Made by a program: the position numbers and the translations under genes. 64,000 nt of DNA, taken from the NCBI RefSeq assembly GCF_027595985.1, contig NC_073313.1:110354552-110418551 (forward strand). Reading direction: 5' to 3'. Shown here piece after piece: positions 1 through 10,489 of this stretch. Below the pieces are notes generated by a model, which was not told where the DNA came from, did no database searches, and saw only the letters and a program-made list of their open reading frames with translations. Numbering within the stretch: the stretch's first letter is position 1; each line of letters opens with the position of its first letter. Source of the stretch: Sorex araneus (taxonomy: Eukaryota > Chordata > Mammalia > Eulipotyphla > Soricidae).

Positions 1-155
1 AATACTGGGGATTTTGGTGGTGGAAAATGTGCACTGGTGAAGGGATTGGTATTTGATGATTGTATGACTGAAGCTCAAACATGAAAGCTTTGTAACTGTA
101 TCTCATGATGAATCAAAAAAGGGGAAAATAATAACAAAATAATAAAATAAAATTA
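1..155 (+). mobile_element. L1 3' end fragment
   Basis: The segment contains the 3'-terminal block seen in every young L1-type tail of this window: GTGCACTGGTGAAGGGAT, then TTTGAT.ATTGTATGACTGAA, then GAAAGCTTTGTAACTGTATCTC, then an A-rich tail from about 115. The 5' part lies beyond the window edge, so it could be a plain L1 end or the tail of an L1-tailed composite such as 8856-9514. Confidence 0.8.
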
Positions 156-186
156 ACTTTCAGAATAGAATAAAAAAATGTAATGT

Positions 187-790
187 GGAGATCAGCCACC
201 ATCCAGATCACAAGGTTGTTTCTCCTGAAAGGGAGCATAACATGAGGCCCCCATAACCATGCCACTGGACTCCATGCCAGGCTGTTTCACACGGGCCGCC
301 CAAGAGGGCGACGGGTGAGAGCCCTCCCTGCCCCATGGGACCCAGCTCCGGCAGCCAAAAATCTCCACAACTCAATCGCTGCCTCACTCAAGGCCGCTTC
401 CCACACGCTCAGGACGAGCTTCATGCATGAGTCCTATGGAATCCAGGTAATGCAAAACTTTGTGATCTTGGACTTTGGGCTCAATGGGACCAGGATCATC
501 TGCCCGCTTTCCCCAGTCTGTGGTAACTGAGGAGTCACACCACACCCATAAGCCACCTCCTGCTGGCGCCAGATAATCTCATCATCGGCCATCATCCAGA
601 TCACATGGCTGCTTCTCATGAAAGGTAGCATAACATGAAACTCCCATAACCATGCCACCTTACTGCGTGCCAGGCTGTTTTCACTCGGGGCACCCCAGAA
701 GGGGGTGGGTGAGAGCCCTCCCAGACCCAAGGGACCCAGCCCCCGCAGCCAAAAACCCCCACAACCCAACCGCTGCACTTTGGTGGTGGC
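187..790 (+). repeat. Long composite repeat, internally duplicated (period about 393 bp)
   Basis: A GC-rich block starting CATCCAGATCACA recurs 393 bp later (start near 201 and near 594). Both blocks share CATAACATGA, CCCATAACCATGCCAC, GCCAGGCTGTTT and GTGAGAGCCCTCCC. Part of unit 1 (ACTCAAGGCC, CTTCATGCATGAG) resembles the 5' part of the long element at 46135-46745, so it looks like a diverged or rearranged relative. The frames in it (315-530 +, 434-844 -) resemble no known protein. Confidence 0.6.
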
Positions 791-1834
791 GATGTGTATT
801 GCAGTGTACATAAATAGTGTAAACTTAACCACTATAGTGCACATTTAGCTGAACTGAGATAATTTTTTAAATAAATGAACCCCTATATGCTGCCACTATA
901 CATTTATAAGCAATGGCCTTGCCTCAACCTTAGCAAGAAACTGGATATTCTCTAGAGATGGTAAAAAAAGTTTCTCTGGAGTAAAAGATACCATAAAAAT
1001 CTGACAACTTGAATATCATAAGAAACATGGGGTTATAGAAAATGAACCCTTGAATGCTGAAACCTCAGGTTATTCTTCTGATTCTATTAAGAAAAAATAT
1101 ATTCAGAATTTAGATATAAGTCTAAATGAGTGAAGCAAGTCCTTTTGATGTCATATAGAACATTGCTGATTTAAGAATAATTTACTTGCCTAAATAAGCA
1201 TGCTTTTATTTTACTTTACTGTTTATGTTAAGTCTCTGATTCCTTGAAATTAACTTGCAGATTCTACCCAGTAGAGCTATGATTATTTTTATACAAATAA
1301 AAGCATATTATTCCCTTACCAGTTGTGTAACCAATTTAGCAATTTTATTCTAAAATCTCTTCTTAATGAAAATAGTTCCTAATGGAAATAATATATGGAG
1401 TGAAATAAGAGGAGCATCAAATGCTGGCTTACCTTTCCTTACAAAATCCATTAATTCATTATAATAGGTACATGTAAAAATGTACAATTCTGTATGCTGA
1501 TAAATATCATTGCAGTGGCAGTATAATATACCAAAAAGCAAGCTAAAAATCTCAAATGTATAAAACTTGGCCTGTAAGATTGTTCAATAATTTTTAAATG
1601 ACAAATTAATCATTTAGTAATAGCTCAAGGAACAACTACCACCAGTTTAAATTTTATTTGGTGAGAGATTCTGGTTTGTAAACTTAATTTCAACGAACCA
1701 TATAGAAAATGTTTTCTGTTTCATGAAATCTACTTTGTCTCCTAAAATAACTAAATTAGTTTTTATTGTCTATGAGCAAAAGAGAATTGTTTTGAAGCAG
1801 TTCCTTAGATAAGGAACACTTAAGAATCAGGAAA
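791..1834. other. AT-rich unannotated stretch
   Basis: No retained coding frame, recognisable repeat, tRNA or splice structure is visible. Short frames such as 1350-1541 (-) look like chance. Confidence 0.6.
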
Positions 1835-1965
1835 CTTTAATTTGAACATCTGTTTTGTCATTGAATGGTGTATCTTGTTGAACAAGTCATTTCCTTTTAT
1901 TGGATATCAGTTTTCCCAGCTGTTAAGTGGATATAGTAAGAGCAGTTCTGCCGGTTTTCATGCAT
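1835..1965 (+). mobile_element. MIR fragment
   Basis: The order of words AACAAGTCATTTCC, CAGTTTTCCCAGCTGTTAAGTGG follows the MIR core and 3' region (loss of sodium-like 'caagtcatttaacc...cagtttcc...ctgtaaaatgg' pattern). Ancient and diverged; no TSD was found. The 65-aa frame at 1842-2039 is a shadow of this element. Confidence 0.55.
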
Positions 1966-2525
1966 TGGGTCAATTTCTAAGCCCTGGAAGCCTGATACTA
2001 ATGCTAGAGAATTGTAGGACTTTAAGGGAGAAAGACTGATAAAGGAAATAACCACAAAGATATCAGTGGATAGTCATTTTTGAATTAGAATGGCATCTTA
2101 ACTCTGAAACGACCCAAATCTACCCCTATGATAAATAATATTTCCAGCATGGTCAAAAACTTCTTCAAAAAAGACACATCTATTGAGAATGAAAAGACAA
2201 AACATAAACCTAATGCCCTTTAATATTATGTTGTATCCAATTAGTGGCAGGCTATTCAGACTACAATTGCGTATCAGTGAAGTAAAATTATCCTTTGTTT
2301 TATGTGTCTTTATAATGTAGATTGTGTATCTGTGTGTGTTCTTTGTGCCTTTATCTTATTCTCTTCTCCTAGAACCAAGTTTCTCATTTTCTTGATTTAC
2401 CAATCCTAGTCTGGCTCTTTTTCCATTTTGGTTCTGCATATATCTCAACCAGCTCCTGTTACTAAAGCTTGGCAGGATTTGGCCTTCATTTCTAATTCAA
2501 TGCTTCGTCAAACTCATGCATCAAA
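1966..2525. other. Unannotated stretch
   Basis: Nothing recognisable seen apart from low-complexity AT-rich sequence; it ends at the left target-site duplication of the next L1. Confidence 0.5.
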
Positions 2526-2539
2526 GGGTGCACAGTTTT

Positions 2540-4024
2540 ACATTTCTTAAAGAGGCTTTCATTGCTCCACTTCATGTTTCTCGCTTCCTTATCAAAGATT
2601 AGATCATCAATCATCATATATTTGAGGATGTTTCAGGATATTCAACCCTGTTCAATTTGTCTGCTGCTCTGCCTTTGTTCCAGTACCATGCTGTTTTAAT
2701 TATTACCATTTTGTAGTAAAGATTGAGGTTGGGGAGGGTGATTCCTCTCATCTTCTTTTCCCCAAGAATTGCTTTAGCTGTTCGTGGGGGCTTATTGATC
2801 CATATGAATTTCAGAAGTGTTTGCTCCATTTCTTTGTTTTTTAAAAAAAATCATTGAATTACCGTGAGATAGTTACAAGCTTTCATGTTTGAGCTACAAT
2901 CACACAATGATCAAATACCCATCCTTCCACCAGTGCACATTCCCCACCACCAATATCCCTGGTATACCTCCCCTTCCCCACCCTCCCCCTGACTCCATGG
3001 CATACAATATTCCCCATCCTCTCTCTAATTTTGGACATTATGACTTGCAGTACAGACACTGAGAGGTCATCATATTTGGTCCATTATCTACTTTTGGCAC
3101 ACATCTCCCATTCCGACTGATTCTTCCAGCCATCATTTTCTTAGTGATCCTTTATTCCATCTGCCTTCTCTCCTCCACTCATAAAGCAGTCTTCCAGCTA
3201 TGGGGCAATCCTCCTTTTCCTTGTATCTACTGTCCTTGACTGTCAGCCTCATGTGATGTTATGCTCCATTTCTTTGAAGAATGTCATGGGTATCCATACA
3301 GGGATCACATTGAATATGTACAAAGCCAAAATCTGGAAGAAACTGGAGTGCCCAAAAACAGATGACTGGTTAGAGAAACTTTGGTACATCTACACAATGG
3401 AATACTATGCAGCTGTTAGAAACGATGAAGTCATGAAATTTGCATATAAGTGGATCAACATGGAAAGTATCATGTTAAGTGAAATTGTGTCAGAAAGTGA
3501 AAGGCAGACATAGAAAGATCGCACTCATCTGTGGAATATAAAGTAACAGAATGGGAGACTAACACCTAAGAGTAGTAGAGATAAGGACCAGAAGGTCTGC
3601 CCCACAGCTTGGAAACTGGCCTCACATGCTGGAGGGAAAGGCAGCTGAGATAGAGAAGTGAACACCAAGTAGAGGATGATGGGAGTACGCATTTTGGTTC
3701 AAAGATGTGTGCCGAAAGTAGACTATAGACCAAATAGGATGAACACTCAGTACCTCTATCGCAAACTACAACACCCAAAAGGAGAGACAACAAAAGGGAA
3801 TTCCCTGCTTCACAGGCAGAGTGGGGGTATAGGGTATGGGGTGGGGGTAGTGGGAGGGATACTGGGAACATTGGTGGAGGAGAATGGACACTGGCAGAGG
3901 GATGGGTAACCGATCACTGTAGGATGACAGAAACACAAACATAAGTTTGTAACTTTGTTTGTAACTACCTCATAAGTTTGTAACTACCTCACGGTGATTC
4001 ACTAATAAAAACTTTTTGAAAAAA
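2540..4024 (+). mobile_element. L1 insertion with 5' inversion, interrupted by a second L1
   Basis: The left part (2540-2836 and 3277 to about 3320) is L1 ORF2 in minus orientation. It encodes MEQTLLKFIW and LYYKMVIIKTAWYW on the minus strand. From about 3321 the orientation flips to plus with the ORF2 C-terminal words [20 protein letters not shown], the 3' UTR and an A-rich tail. This order, upstream part inverted and 3' part sense, is the twin-priming signature. Imperfect 14-bp flanks GGGTGCACAGTTTT (2526-2539) and GAGTGCATAGTTTT (4025-4038) fit a target-site duplication with two mismatches. Confidence 0.85.
2837..3261 (-). mobile_element. Nested L1 3' end fragment
   Basis: A minus-strand L1 3' end (poly-T at 2837-2850, then the reverse complement of the 3' UTR) splits the older L1 copy. 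It is bounded by a perfect 15-bp duplication TGCTCCATTTCTTTG at 2822-2836 and 3262-3276. The duplicated word is itself L1 ORF2 sequence, so removing the insert restores the host L1 reading. Confidence 0.9.
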
Positions 4025-4067
4025 GAGTGCATAGTTTTCCACCCCCCAAAATTTATTTTGTTTCACT

Positions 4068-4253
4068 TTAGTGGTTTTGCTTTTTTCTGGGGGGAGGTAC
4101 CACATCTGAGGGTGCTAAGATCTTACTCCTAGGTCTGTGCTCAAGGACCGCTCCTGGTGGTGATTGGGAGACCATATGCAATGCCTCGGATCTAACCAGA
4201 TTCAGTCAAATACAAGGCATATGCCTTACCCCTGTGGCTGAGTTTTGTGTGTG
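4068..4253 (-). mobile_element. Old tRNA-headed SINE, A-tailed type
   Basis: The reverse complement has the order of the shrew SINE: tRNA-like head, CCATATGC..., TGCTC(A/C)AGGACC, TTACTCCTAGG, T-rich end at 4078. Heavily diverged, with insertions in the head. Confidence 0.6.
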
Positions 4254-5299
4254 GCTTTAAAAATCCTAAATATTCATAATAATGCTTCAGGATCCAAAAT
4301 ATGATGGGGTTGGTGAGGGAGAGGCAGGATTGAGGCCTAGTTTTCAGAGTTGAAGGCCTTCTTTATTTTCAGCTAGATCACTCCACTTCTATTTAATTTA
4401 TGTAAATTTAAATAGATATATATAAACATGCATTTTTATAAAAAACATGGACATATAATACTTTGTTCATATTTTATATCATATGTAAACTCTATATAGC
4501 TTTTGGGAAAGACTTTGGGAGATAATTTTAAATGAAGTTCATAAAAGCAAATGTATGACTTAATATATGTGGAAAATTTTACTTGTTTCAAATCCTCGGT
4601 TCTTTTCTACTTACTGATTACGTGGTTATTGGTAAGGCACATCTATCTCTGAGTTGTACTTTCACCAACTGTAATATTGTATAGTGTATGAAAAGGCATA
4701 ATCCAAAGATAAAAGAATATTGTTTCTGTATTCTCCTAGAATCTTTACCAAGTTTCCTAGTGGTCAATAAGCAGAGTTATCTTTCTTATTGTGAAACAAA
4801 ATAACTCCTCCGGTGTGTCCCTGAGTTATTGTATATAAAATTTTCGTAAAAACTTCAGATGTTTATGAAATTTACAGTTATTTAACAGCTTTCAGATAGT
4901 AATTTTGCATCTTCCAGTGTCCTATGTCCAAGTCTCCCCTTAATTTCTCACATATTTTTGTGGTCTTATGTACATCATCCTTGGTCCACTCTGGTCTCTT
5001 ACCAGTTCTGTCCTTTGTGCTTCACTGTATGTTCCTCATTGGCCATGGATATAGTGTCACTTGATGCCTGGTACTCTCAACTTCCTGCTAATCTCTTGCT
5101 GATGTTCTTTTGTCTGTTGATCTTGGTTATTGCTTGATTCTCTTGGTTCCTTTGATCTTTCTTTGTTTTCTAGCCATGTGTAGGCACTGCTGCTTTTCCT
5201 ATTGATTGCCCAGGCACAGATGAGTAGTTAAAATGAGCCTGCCATTCATTGGAGTTTTAGCATAGAATTAAAGAGGAAGTTACCAAACCTGTGCCCCCC
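4254..5299. other. Unannotated AT-rich stretch
   Basis: No coding frame or confident repeat. The pyrimidine-rich part near 4900-5200 has no retained frame. Confidence 0.5.
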
Positions 5300-5315
5300 A
5301 CAAACATTAAGTGTT

Positions 5316-5494
5316 GGGGGCTGGAGAGATAGCACAGCGGGTAGGGCGTTTGCCTTGCATGTGGCCGACCCGGGTTCAAACCCCAGCATCCCATATGGTC
5401 CCCTGAGCACAGCCAGGGGTAATTCCTGAGTGCAAAGCCAGGAGTAACCGCTGTGCATCGCCAGATGTGACCCAAAAAGAAAAAAAAAAAACAA
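5316..5494 (+). mobile_element. tRNA-headed SINE, A-tailed type, with 16-bp TSD
   Basis: Near full-length copy. Head GGGGGCTGGAGAGATAGCACA with A-box-like TAGCACAGCGGGTAGGG, B-box-like GGGTTCAAACCCC, body CCATATGGTCCCCTGAGCAC, 3' end ATGTGACCCAAAAAG and an A-rich tail. Perfect duplication ACAAACATTAAGTGTT flanks it at 5300-5315 and 5495-5510, as expected for L1-machinery insertion. The minus-strand frames here are antisense shadows. Confidence 0.95.
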
Positions 5495-5760
5495 ACAAAC
5501 ATTAAGTGTTACTATTTCCATCCCTTAGCCATTTCCATGATCTATCTGATATCTACATCACAGGTATATGAGATTTAAAATGACCAACTGAAAATGACCA
5601 ATTGTGCTTCATTAGATTACCTCACACCCCTCCTTTCTACTTGAATATCGCACCCAACATATGCTGGGAAGGAGGGGAAAGCCGTCTTCAACTGAATGTG
5701 GGTGATCCAGAAGAATTGGGTGGGGTTAAAACTGCTATCAGTATTCAAAGTAAAGTTGTA

Positions 5761-6009
5761 CCATAGCACAGCAGTGAGGGCACGGGCATTTGCCTTCCAC
5801 GCGGCCGACCCGGGTTCGATTCCTACGTCCCTCTCAGAGAGCCCGGTAAGCTACCGAGAGCATCCCGCCTGCATAGCAGAGCCTGGCAACCTACTCGTGG
5901 AGTATTCAATATGCCAAAAACAGTAACAACAAGTCTCACAATGGAGATGCGACTGGTGCCCACTCGAGCAAATCGATGAGCAATGGGACAACAAGTGCTA
6001 CAGTGCTAC
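5761..6009 (+). mobile_element. tRNA-headed SINE, RTE-tailed type
   Basis: The head (ATAGCACAGCAGTGAGGGCA, GCGGCCGACCCGGGTTCGAT) matches the A-tailed SINE. The body is different: CTCTCAGAGAGCCCGGTAAG, ATATGCCAAAAACAGTAAC, AGTCTCACAATGGAGATG. It ends GAGCAAATCGATGAGCAATG and a short repeat CAAGTGCTACAGTGCTAC rather than poly(A). The last ~65 bases match the 3' end of the RTE LINE at 52448-52520. Confidence 0.9.
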
Positions 6010-7600
6010 CACCCTTCGGATCTGACTCTCTAGCATCAAAGCCTCTATAAAGGCTCCATTTACACTGCTTCATTCTTGGCAGGGCACTGTGTCTCTGATA
6101 CAAGAGTGGCATATTGTTCCAGGCATCACCAGTTTAGCATGTTTTACTTGCCTATTCTGATCACAGAGGCACTCCAGAATCTTAATTCTTCACTGTTGAA
6201 AATTAATCTGACATTTTGTTCACTCTTAGAGATAAATGAACATTGAATAATTTAAAGGACATTTTCTCAAAGCATCGTGTAAAATGGAAGGTTCCTGATT
6301 TTTCAATGTTCTTACAACCTAAGCTGAACAAGTTAAATTACTAAAATTAATGCTTCCATTCCACAGTGGCTTAGTAGAACAGTGTTTTCCAAAGTGGGAG
6401 ATACCACGCCATGGGGGAAGGGTCACTGGACTGACCAAAGGGGATAGTGGTAGCTTTTGGTGCAAATGGAGTGGGAACTTTCTGTTTGCTCAAAGATGCT
6501 AAATTTCCATGGGACCTTCAGTGATTTTTTTCTGAAAAGGGGTTTGAGAACTTCTAGCTTAGTGTATCTTCCGTGTGATCAAAATTCATTTGCTTGTTAA
6601 AGTTTAAAATACATTTTGAGGCATTTGAATCTTTGAACTTGCCTCCAGCCGGGTTCTTGACACTGAAGAATGAGTAGTGGTTCAGCTTATAAGCTGTTTC
6701 AAATGCACTGCTGGTTAAAAGGGTAGACAAGCATAGAAAGAAAACTAAAAGAAGCCCAGGGATGTTCTTTTAGCTACAGTGATATCTGACTGGGTTTTCA
6801 TATTGATGGAATTCCCAGTAGCAGTTTTCCTAAAAGGTCTGCTAAACAACTCTAAATCATTAACCACAATTAACACGGTTCAGGTATATTTTCAATAGAT
6901 GTTTCCTTCCTGACTGCTTAGATGATTTCAGAAATAGCTTCTGGTTGAGGATGGGTTTTTCTTGAATATGAAAGAGATTTGCTATTTTAATTTTAATTCA
7001 TTCAACTGCCTAATCATGGTATATCTGTTTAAATGAAATGTACAATAGCTAAGGGATAGGTTGAAGAAAACTTTAAGAAATAATGCTATACATTACATAT
7101 ATCTTTAGTGTTTTGATTAGCATAACCCAGTTTGGGGTTCTGTTATTTTTCAACTACACACATATATCTAGTTTATCCTATTCTTATCTGGCCTCATGAA
7201 TTTAAAGAATATCTCTATGTTTATGATTCTCAAAGTTTAATCTACAGCTTGTTTTAAGCTCTAGACTCCATTATGCAACTGATTACTGAATACTCCAAAT
7301 TTGATATTCCAAATCAACTTATCTTAATTTAAGTTTATTGACTTTGTATAGAATGGTATTTTAGGTAGAGATAAGAATTTAATAGATTTCTGACTTTTGG
7401 AGCTTATGTTTCACTTTTAAACATTTTAAAAGATGTGTGATGTTTTTAAAATAAAATATTTTAAAAGATGTGTGATGTTTTCTATCTATAAAAATTATGC
7501 ATATGTATGATTTCTTATTTGCAGTGGACTAAGGAGATTATAATTAGAAAGTTATCTATCAAGTTTATTTGATAGATGATCAATGACAGAATTTTTGAGA
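6010..7600. other. Unannotated AT-rich stretch
   Basis: No gene or confident repeat family recognised; a 35-bp-spaced direct repeat lies at 7423-7480. Confidence 0.5.
7423..7480. repeat. Short direct repeat, 23-bp word at 35-bp spacing
   Basis: ATTTTAAAAGATGTGTGATG occurs at 7423 and again at 7458, separated by an A/T-rich linker; a local tandem duplication. Confidence 0.8.
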
Positions 7601-7604
7601 ACAA

Positions 7605-8085
7605 ACTAATAAACAATGACCTGGATGAAAAGCAGGAGTAAGCCATGTAAATAGTGCAAATGACCTGAGATGAGAATATGTTTGGAATTTTCAAAAACCA
7701 GTTATAATTATTGGAGTAGTAAATTATGCTTCCAGGAATAAAATTATATATGAGTTTGTGGGCAATAATAAAGAGAATTCTATTTTTTTCTTAAGTATGA
7801 AGAAAATTGATTGTAAAGTTTAAACATAGGAATGGCATATCTTTGACTTAGATTTTGAAAGGGTCTCTGCTCACTCTGATAAGAATAGAGAGCCAGAACA
7901 GAAGCAATGAAGTCACTCAGGGTATTATTGCAGAAGTCAAGGGAAGCAGCAATGGTGGTTTGGAATAGAGGGATAGTAATGGATGTAGTAAGTGGTTAAA
8001 TGCAGTATGAGTTTTGCAGGTAGAGAAAACAGGATGGCCTACTTAAGTTAGCAGCATCAGAAAAATCCATCCAATCTACAAATCA
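7605..8085 (+). mobile_element. Probable ancient LINE-type remnant
   Basis: Words in order, such as AGTAAGCCATG, GAATGGCATAT, CACTCAGGGTATTATTGCAGAAGTCAAGG, CAATGGTGGTTTGGAATAGAGGGATAGTAATGGA (cut here as pieces of one run), follow a familiar mammalian repeat pattern ('attgcagtagtccaggc...gatggtggcttgga...'). The family name is not certain (L2 or L1M-type 3' region). Confidence 0.4.
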
Positions 8086-8309
8086 GAGAACTTGGAGTCA
8101 TCCATGACCTATCTTTTACTACATCTTTTTGAATAATTCATTGTTATACTATGTATTTTCCTCAGGCAATGCCTAGAAAGAGCATTTCTGGCTGAAACAG
8201 AAGCACATTAGATAAAATAAAATATGTAGTAAGATGTAGGTAGACCTCAGTCAAGAAAATTAATAGACCTTCTTTTTTAAATGACTAAAATTTTATTCCT
8301 TATAGTTTA

Positions 8310-8470
8310 AGATTTATTTATTAGTTGAATCACAGTGAGGTACACAGTTACAAAATTATTCATGATTGGGTTTTAGTCAAATAATATTCCAACACCAGTT
8401 TTTTCACGAGTGTACATTTCTCACCACCAATGTGCAGAGTTTCCCTCCTGCATGCCCTCTATGCCAGGCA

Positions 8471-8548
<78 letters not shown>

Positions 8549-8795
8549 ATCTTTTTCTCTCTCTATCCTTTTGGGCATTATGCTTTGCAATATAGCTACT
8601 TAAACGTTATCAGGTATATCCCTTTACCTACTTTCAACATTCAGTTTCTATCCAAAGTGATCATTTCCAGCTTTTTTGGTCTTATCGGTCTCTTCTATAT
8701 CCTAATACCACTTCAACCCTCACACAGATATCGAAAGCATCCAACCATTGACCAGTCCTTCTGGACCTTTTTTTCCTGACTTTGGATATTAGTCT
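8310..8795 (-). mobile_element. Older L1 3' end carrying an expanded microsatellite
   Basis: The reverse complement contains the L1 3' UTR landmarks (GAATCACAGTGAGGTACA, ACACCAG, TTCTCACCACCAATG, GGGCATTATG.TTTGCAATA, CATCCAACCATTGACCAGTCC). A second copy of this older subtype is at 57075-57390. The frame 8366-8779 (+) only translates this repeat. Confidence 0.75.
8471..8560 (+). repeat. (CT)n then (ATCT)n microsatellite
   Basis: An uninterrupted CT run to about 8515 continues as ATCT repeats to about 8545 and decays into TTTCTATCTTT. It explains the SLSLSLSL and SIYLSIYLS translations. Confidence 0.98.
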
Positions 8796-8855
8796 TATTT
8801 TTTAAAAAAAGCTTAGTATGAATGTTCATACAATAAATTACGTCAAAAAAACTAT

Positions 8856-9514
8856 TGAGCTCCACCCAGACAAAACCCGGAGTGGCCGCACATGAACTGC
8901 TCCCCTGCTCCTAAAAGACCATGATCCTGGAGGCCTACTAACTACTCTTGGCACCCAGCGGCTTCTTACAGAAATGCCTCTAGACTGTGAACTGAGCTAC
9001 GACCCCATGCCGTCCCGGGGGGAGAGGAAAGGTTTTTCCCTCTCGGCCTTTACTTTCCGCGGTGGCGGCAGTGATGGCCACATGGCAACCGCCATCTTAT
9101 AGAGCCCACTAACTGGAGGTACGAGCTTCCAGTGACATGACTTCTGGCAGAAATTTCTCTGGACTTAATTACTAAAATACCAGGAATTCAAATACCAGAC
9201 CTCATATACTCTTCCTTCTCATCAATGGAAAACAAATTATCAAATGATGACTTTTCAGCAGGTTTGATTGTTGGGGGAAATTTCCAAATAATAATAGTGA
9301 GTTTTCTGTTGAAATATTGAATGTAATCAAAGTATATAGAGAGTAAAGTGAAATCATTAGCCACAAAGGTGGGGGTGCGTGGATGGGAAATATACTGGGG
9401 TTCTTCGTGGTGGAACATGTGCACTGGTGAAGGGATGGGGGTTTGATCATTGTATGACTGAAACTTAAACCTGAAAGCTTTGTAACTTTTTTCAAGGCGA
9501 TGCAAATAAAAATA
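8856..9514 (+). mobile_element. GC-rich-head / L1-tail composite retroposon
   Basis: The head (8856-9130) is GC-rich and unlike the L1 body: CAGAAATGCCTCTAGACTGTGA, GGAGAGG, GGTTTTTCCCTCTCGGCC. The middle has CTTCTGGCAGAAATTTCTCTGG, TCAATGGAAAACAAATTATC and AATAATAGTGAGTTTTCTG. It ends in the L1 3' block ATGTGCACTGGTGAAGGGAT...GAAAGCTTTGTAACTTTTT. Imperfect duplication AAAAACTAT flanks it (about 8847-8855 and 9516-9525). Related copies: 42470-42795 (-), 53950-54522 (-), 56735-57060 (+), 63812-64000 (+). ORFs inside are short and not conserved between copies, so it is probably non-autonomous. Confidence 0.8.
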
Positions 9515-9527
9515 AGAAAACTATCGC

Positions 9528-9612
9528 GATCAGAGCAAGAGTACAGCAGGCTGGGCATTTACCTAGCGCGTGACCAATTTGAGTTCAGTCCTGAAAAAAA
9601 GAAGGAAAAAAA
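9528..9612 (+). mobile_element. Short SINE fragment
   Basis: Head-like GATCAGAGCAAGAGTACAGC...GGGCATTTACCTAGC followed by an A-rich tail; the SINE body is absent. Confidence 0.5.
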
Positions 9613-9849
9613 TAAGAAAACTAGAAAACTAATAGACACAACCTTCAAGATTAAAAACTACCACATGGTATCATTTTACATAATTATTTCCTCAATCTCA
9701 ATTATGTTCTGTTCCATAGCGTCCACAGTTCCTTGTTATTTTTATTATTGGCACTTTTCATAAGTTGTGGGTATATTTATTAATTATAATTTTATTTGTT
9801 TTCTATATCAATGACTTATAAGCTTAGGTGAATGCAATACCCAAGAATT

Positions 9850-9925
9850 AGTTTTATATCTCTAGTGACTAGCATAGTACTTGGCGTATAGTAGGTAAGG
9901 TACCCAAATAAATTAGTAAAATATT
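9850..9925 (+). mobile_element. L2/MIR-like 3' end
   Basis: AGCATAGTACTTGGCGTATAGTAGGTAAG..CCCAAATAAAT follows the shared L2/MIR terminal pattern ('gcctggcacatagtaggtgctcaataaat'). Upstream 9615-9850 shows nothing recognisable. Confidence 0.5.
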
Positions 9926-10011
9926 AAAATAATTATTATAAAGGCAATGCCAACTATATTCTATGTGCAATTTAAAGTACAAATAAAGAAAGATTAGGCA
10001 TAAGGAAAAAT

Positions 10012-10168
10012 ATCTTGGTGCCAAGAGTGAGGTACTTTCCTTGCACACTGCTGACCATGATTGATCCCAAGCATTACATATGGTCCCCTGACAAAAGAGC
10101 CCAAAGGAACAAAGCCTTGAGCACAGCTAGTTGTTGCTCAAAGAAACTCAAAGAAAAGAAAGTAAAAA
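10012..10168 (+). mobile_element. Old tRNA-headed SINE, A-tailed type
   Basis: GGTACTTTCCTTGCACACTGCTGACC, ATATGGTCCCCTGA and an A-rich end give the SINE order in diverged form; the region after the head is rearranged. Confidence 0.6.
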
Positions 10169-10489
10169 GCATCATTAACAAAATGTCCTTAAATCTTGGA
10201 TTGAGTCTAACATTCATAGCATCTAGTAGCATCTAGTTTCTTATATCCAGCAAATATAAGTTATGTATGACATACATAACTGAAGTGTGCTATATGATCT
10301 CTGACCCCATCTCTAGATTGGGGGATTTTCAGAAGTATGATTGACATGCCACTGTATTTGTTAACTTGTTGATTTGATAAAAGTCTATTAAGTATTTCAA
10401 TCTAGGCATTTTTGTAAATACTGTAGGCTCAATATAGGTTCATATATTCTATGCTCAAGAGGTCTGCAGAATAGTATGGCATTTGTGAG

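Noticed and set aside
434-844. 136-aa minus-strand frame
   Set aside because: Lies antisense to a GC-rich interspersed repeat; the frame is not kept in the related copies.
5316-5400. tRNA gene (A-box and B-box like sequence)
   Set aside because: No cloverleaf with paired acceptor stem; it is the head of a SINE that occurs in dozens of copies with TSDs.
8366-8779. Frame encoding SLSLSLS...IYLSIYLS
   Set aside because: It only translates the CT/ATCT microsatellite inside an L1 3' end.
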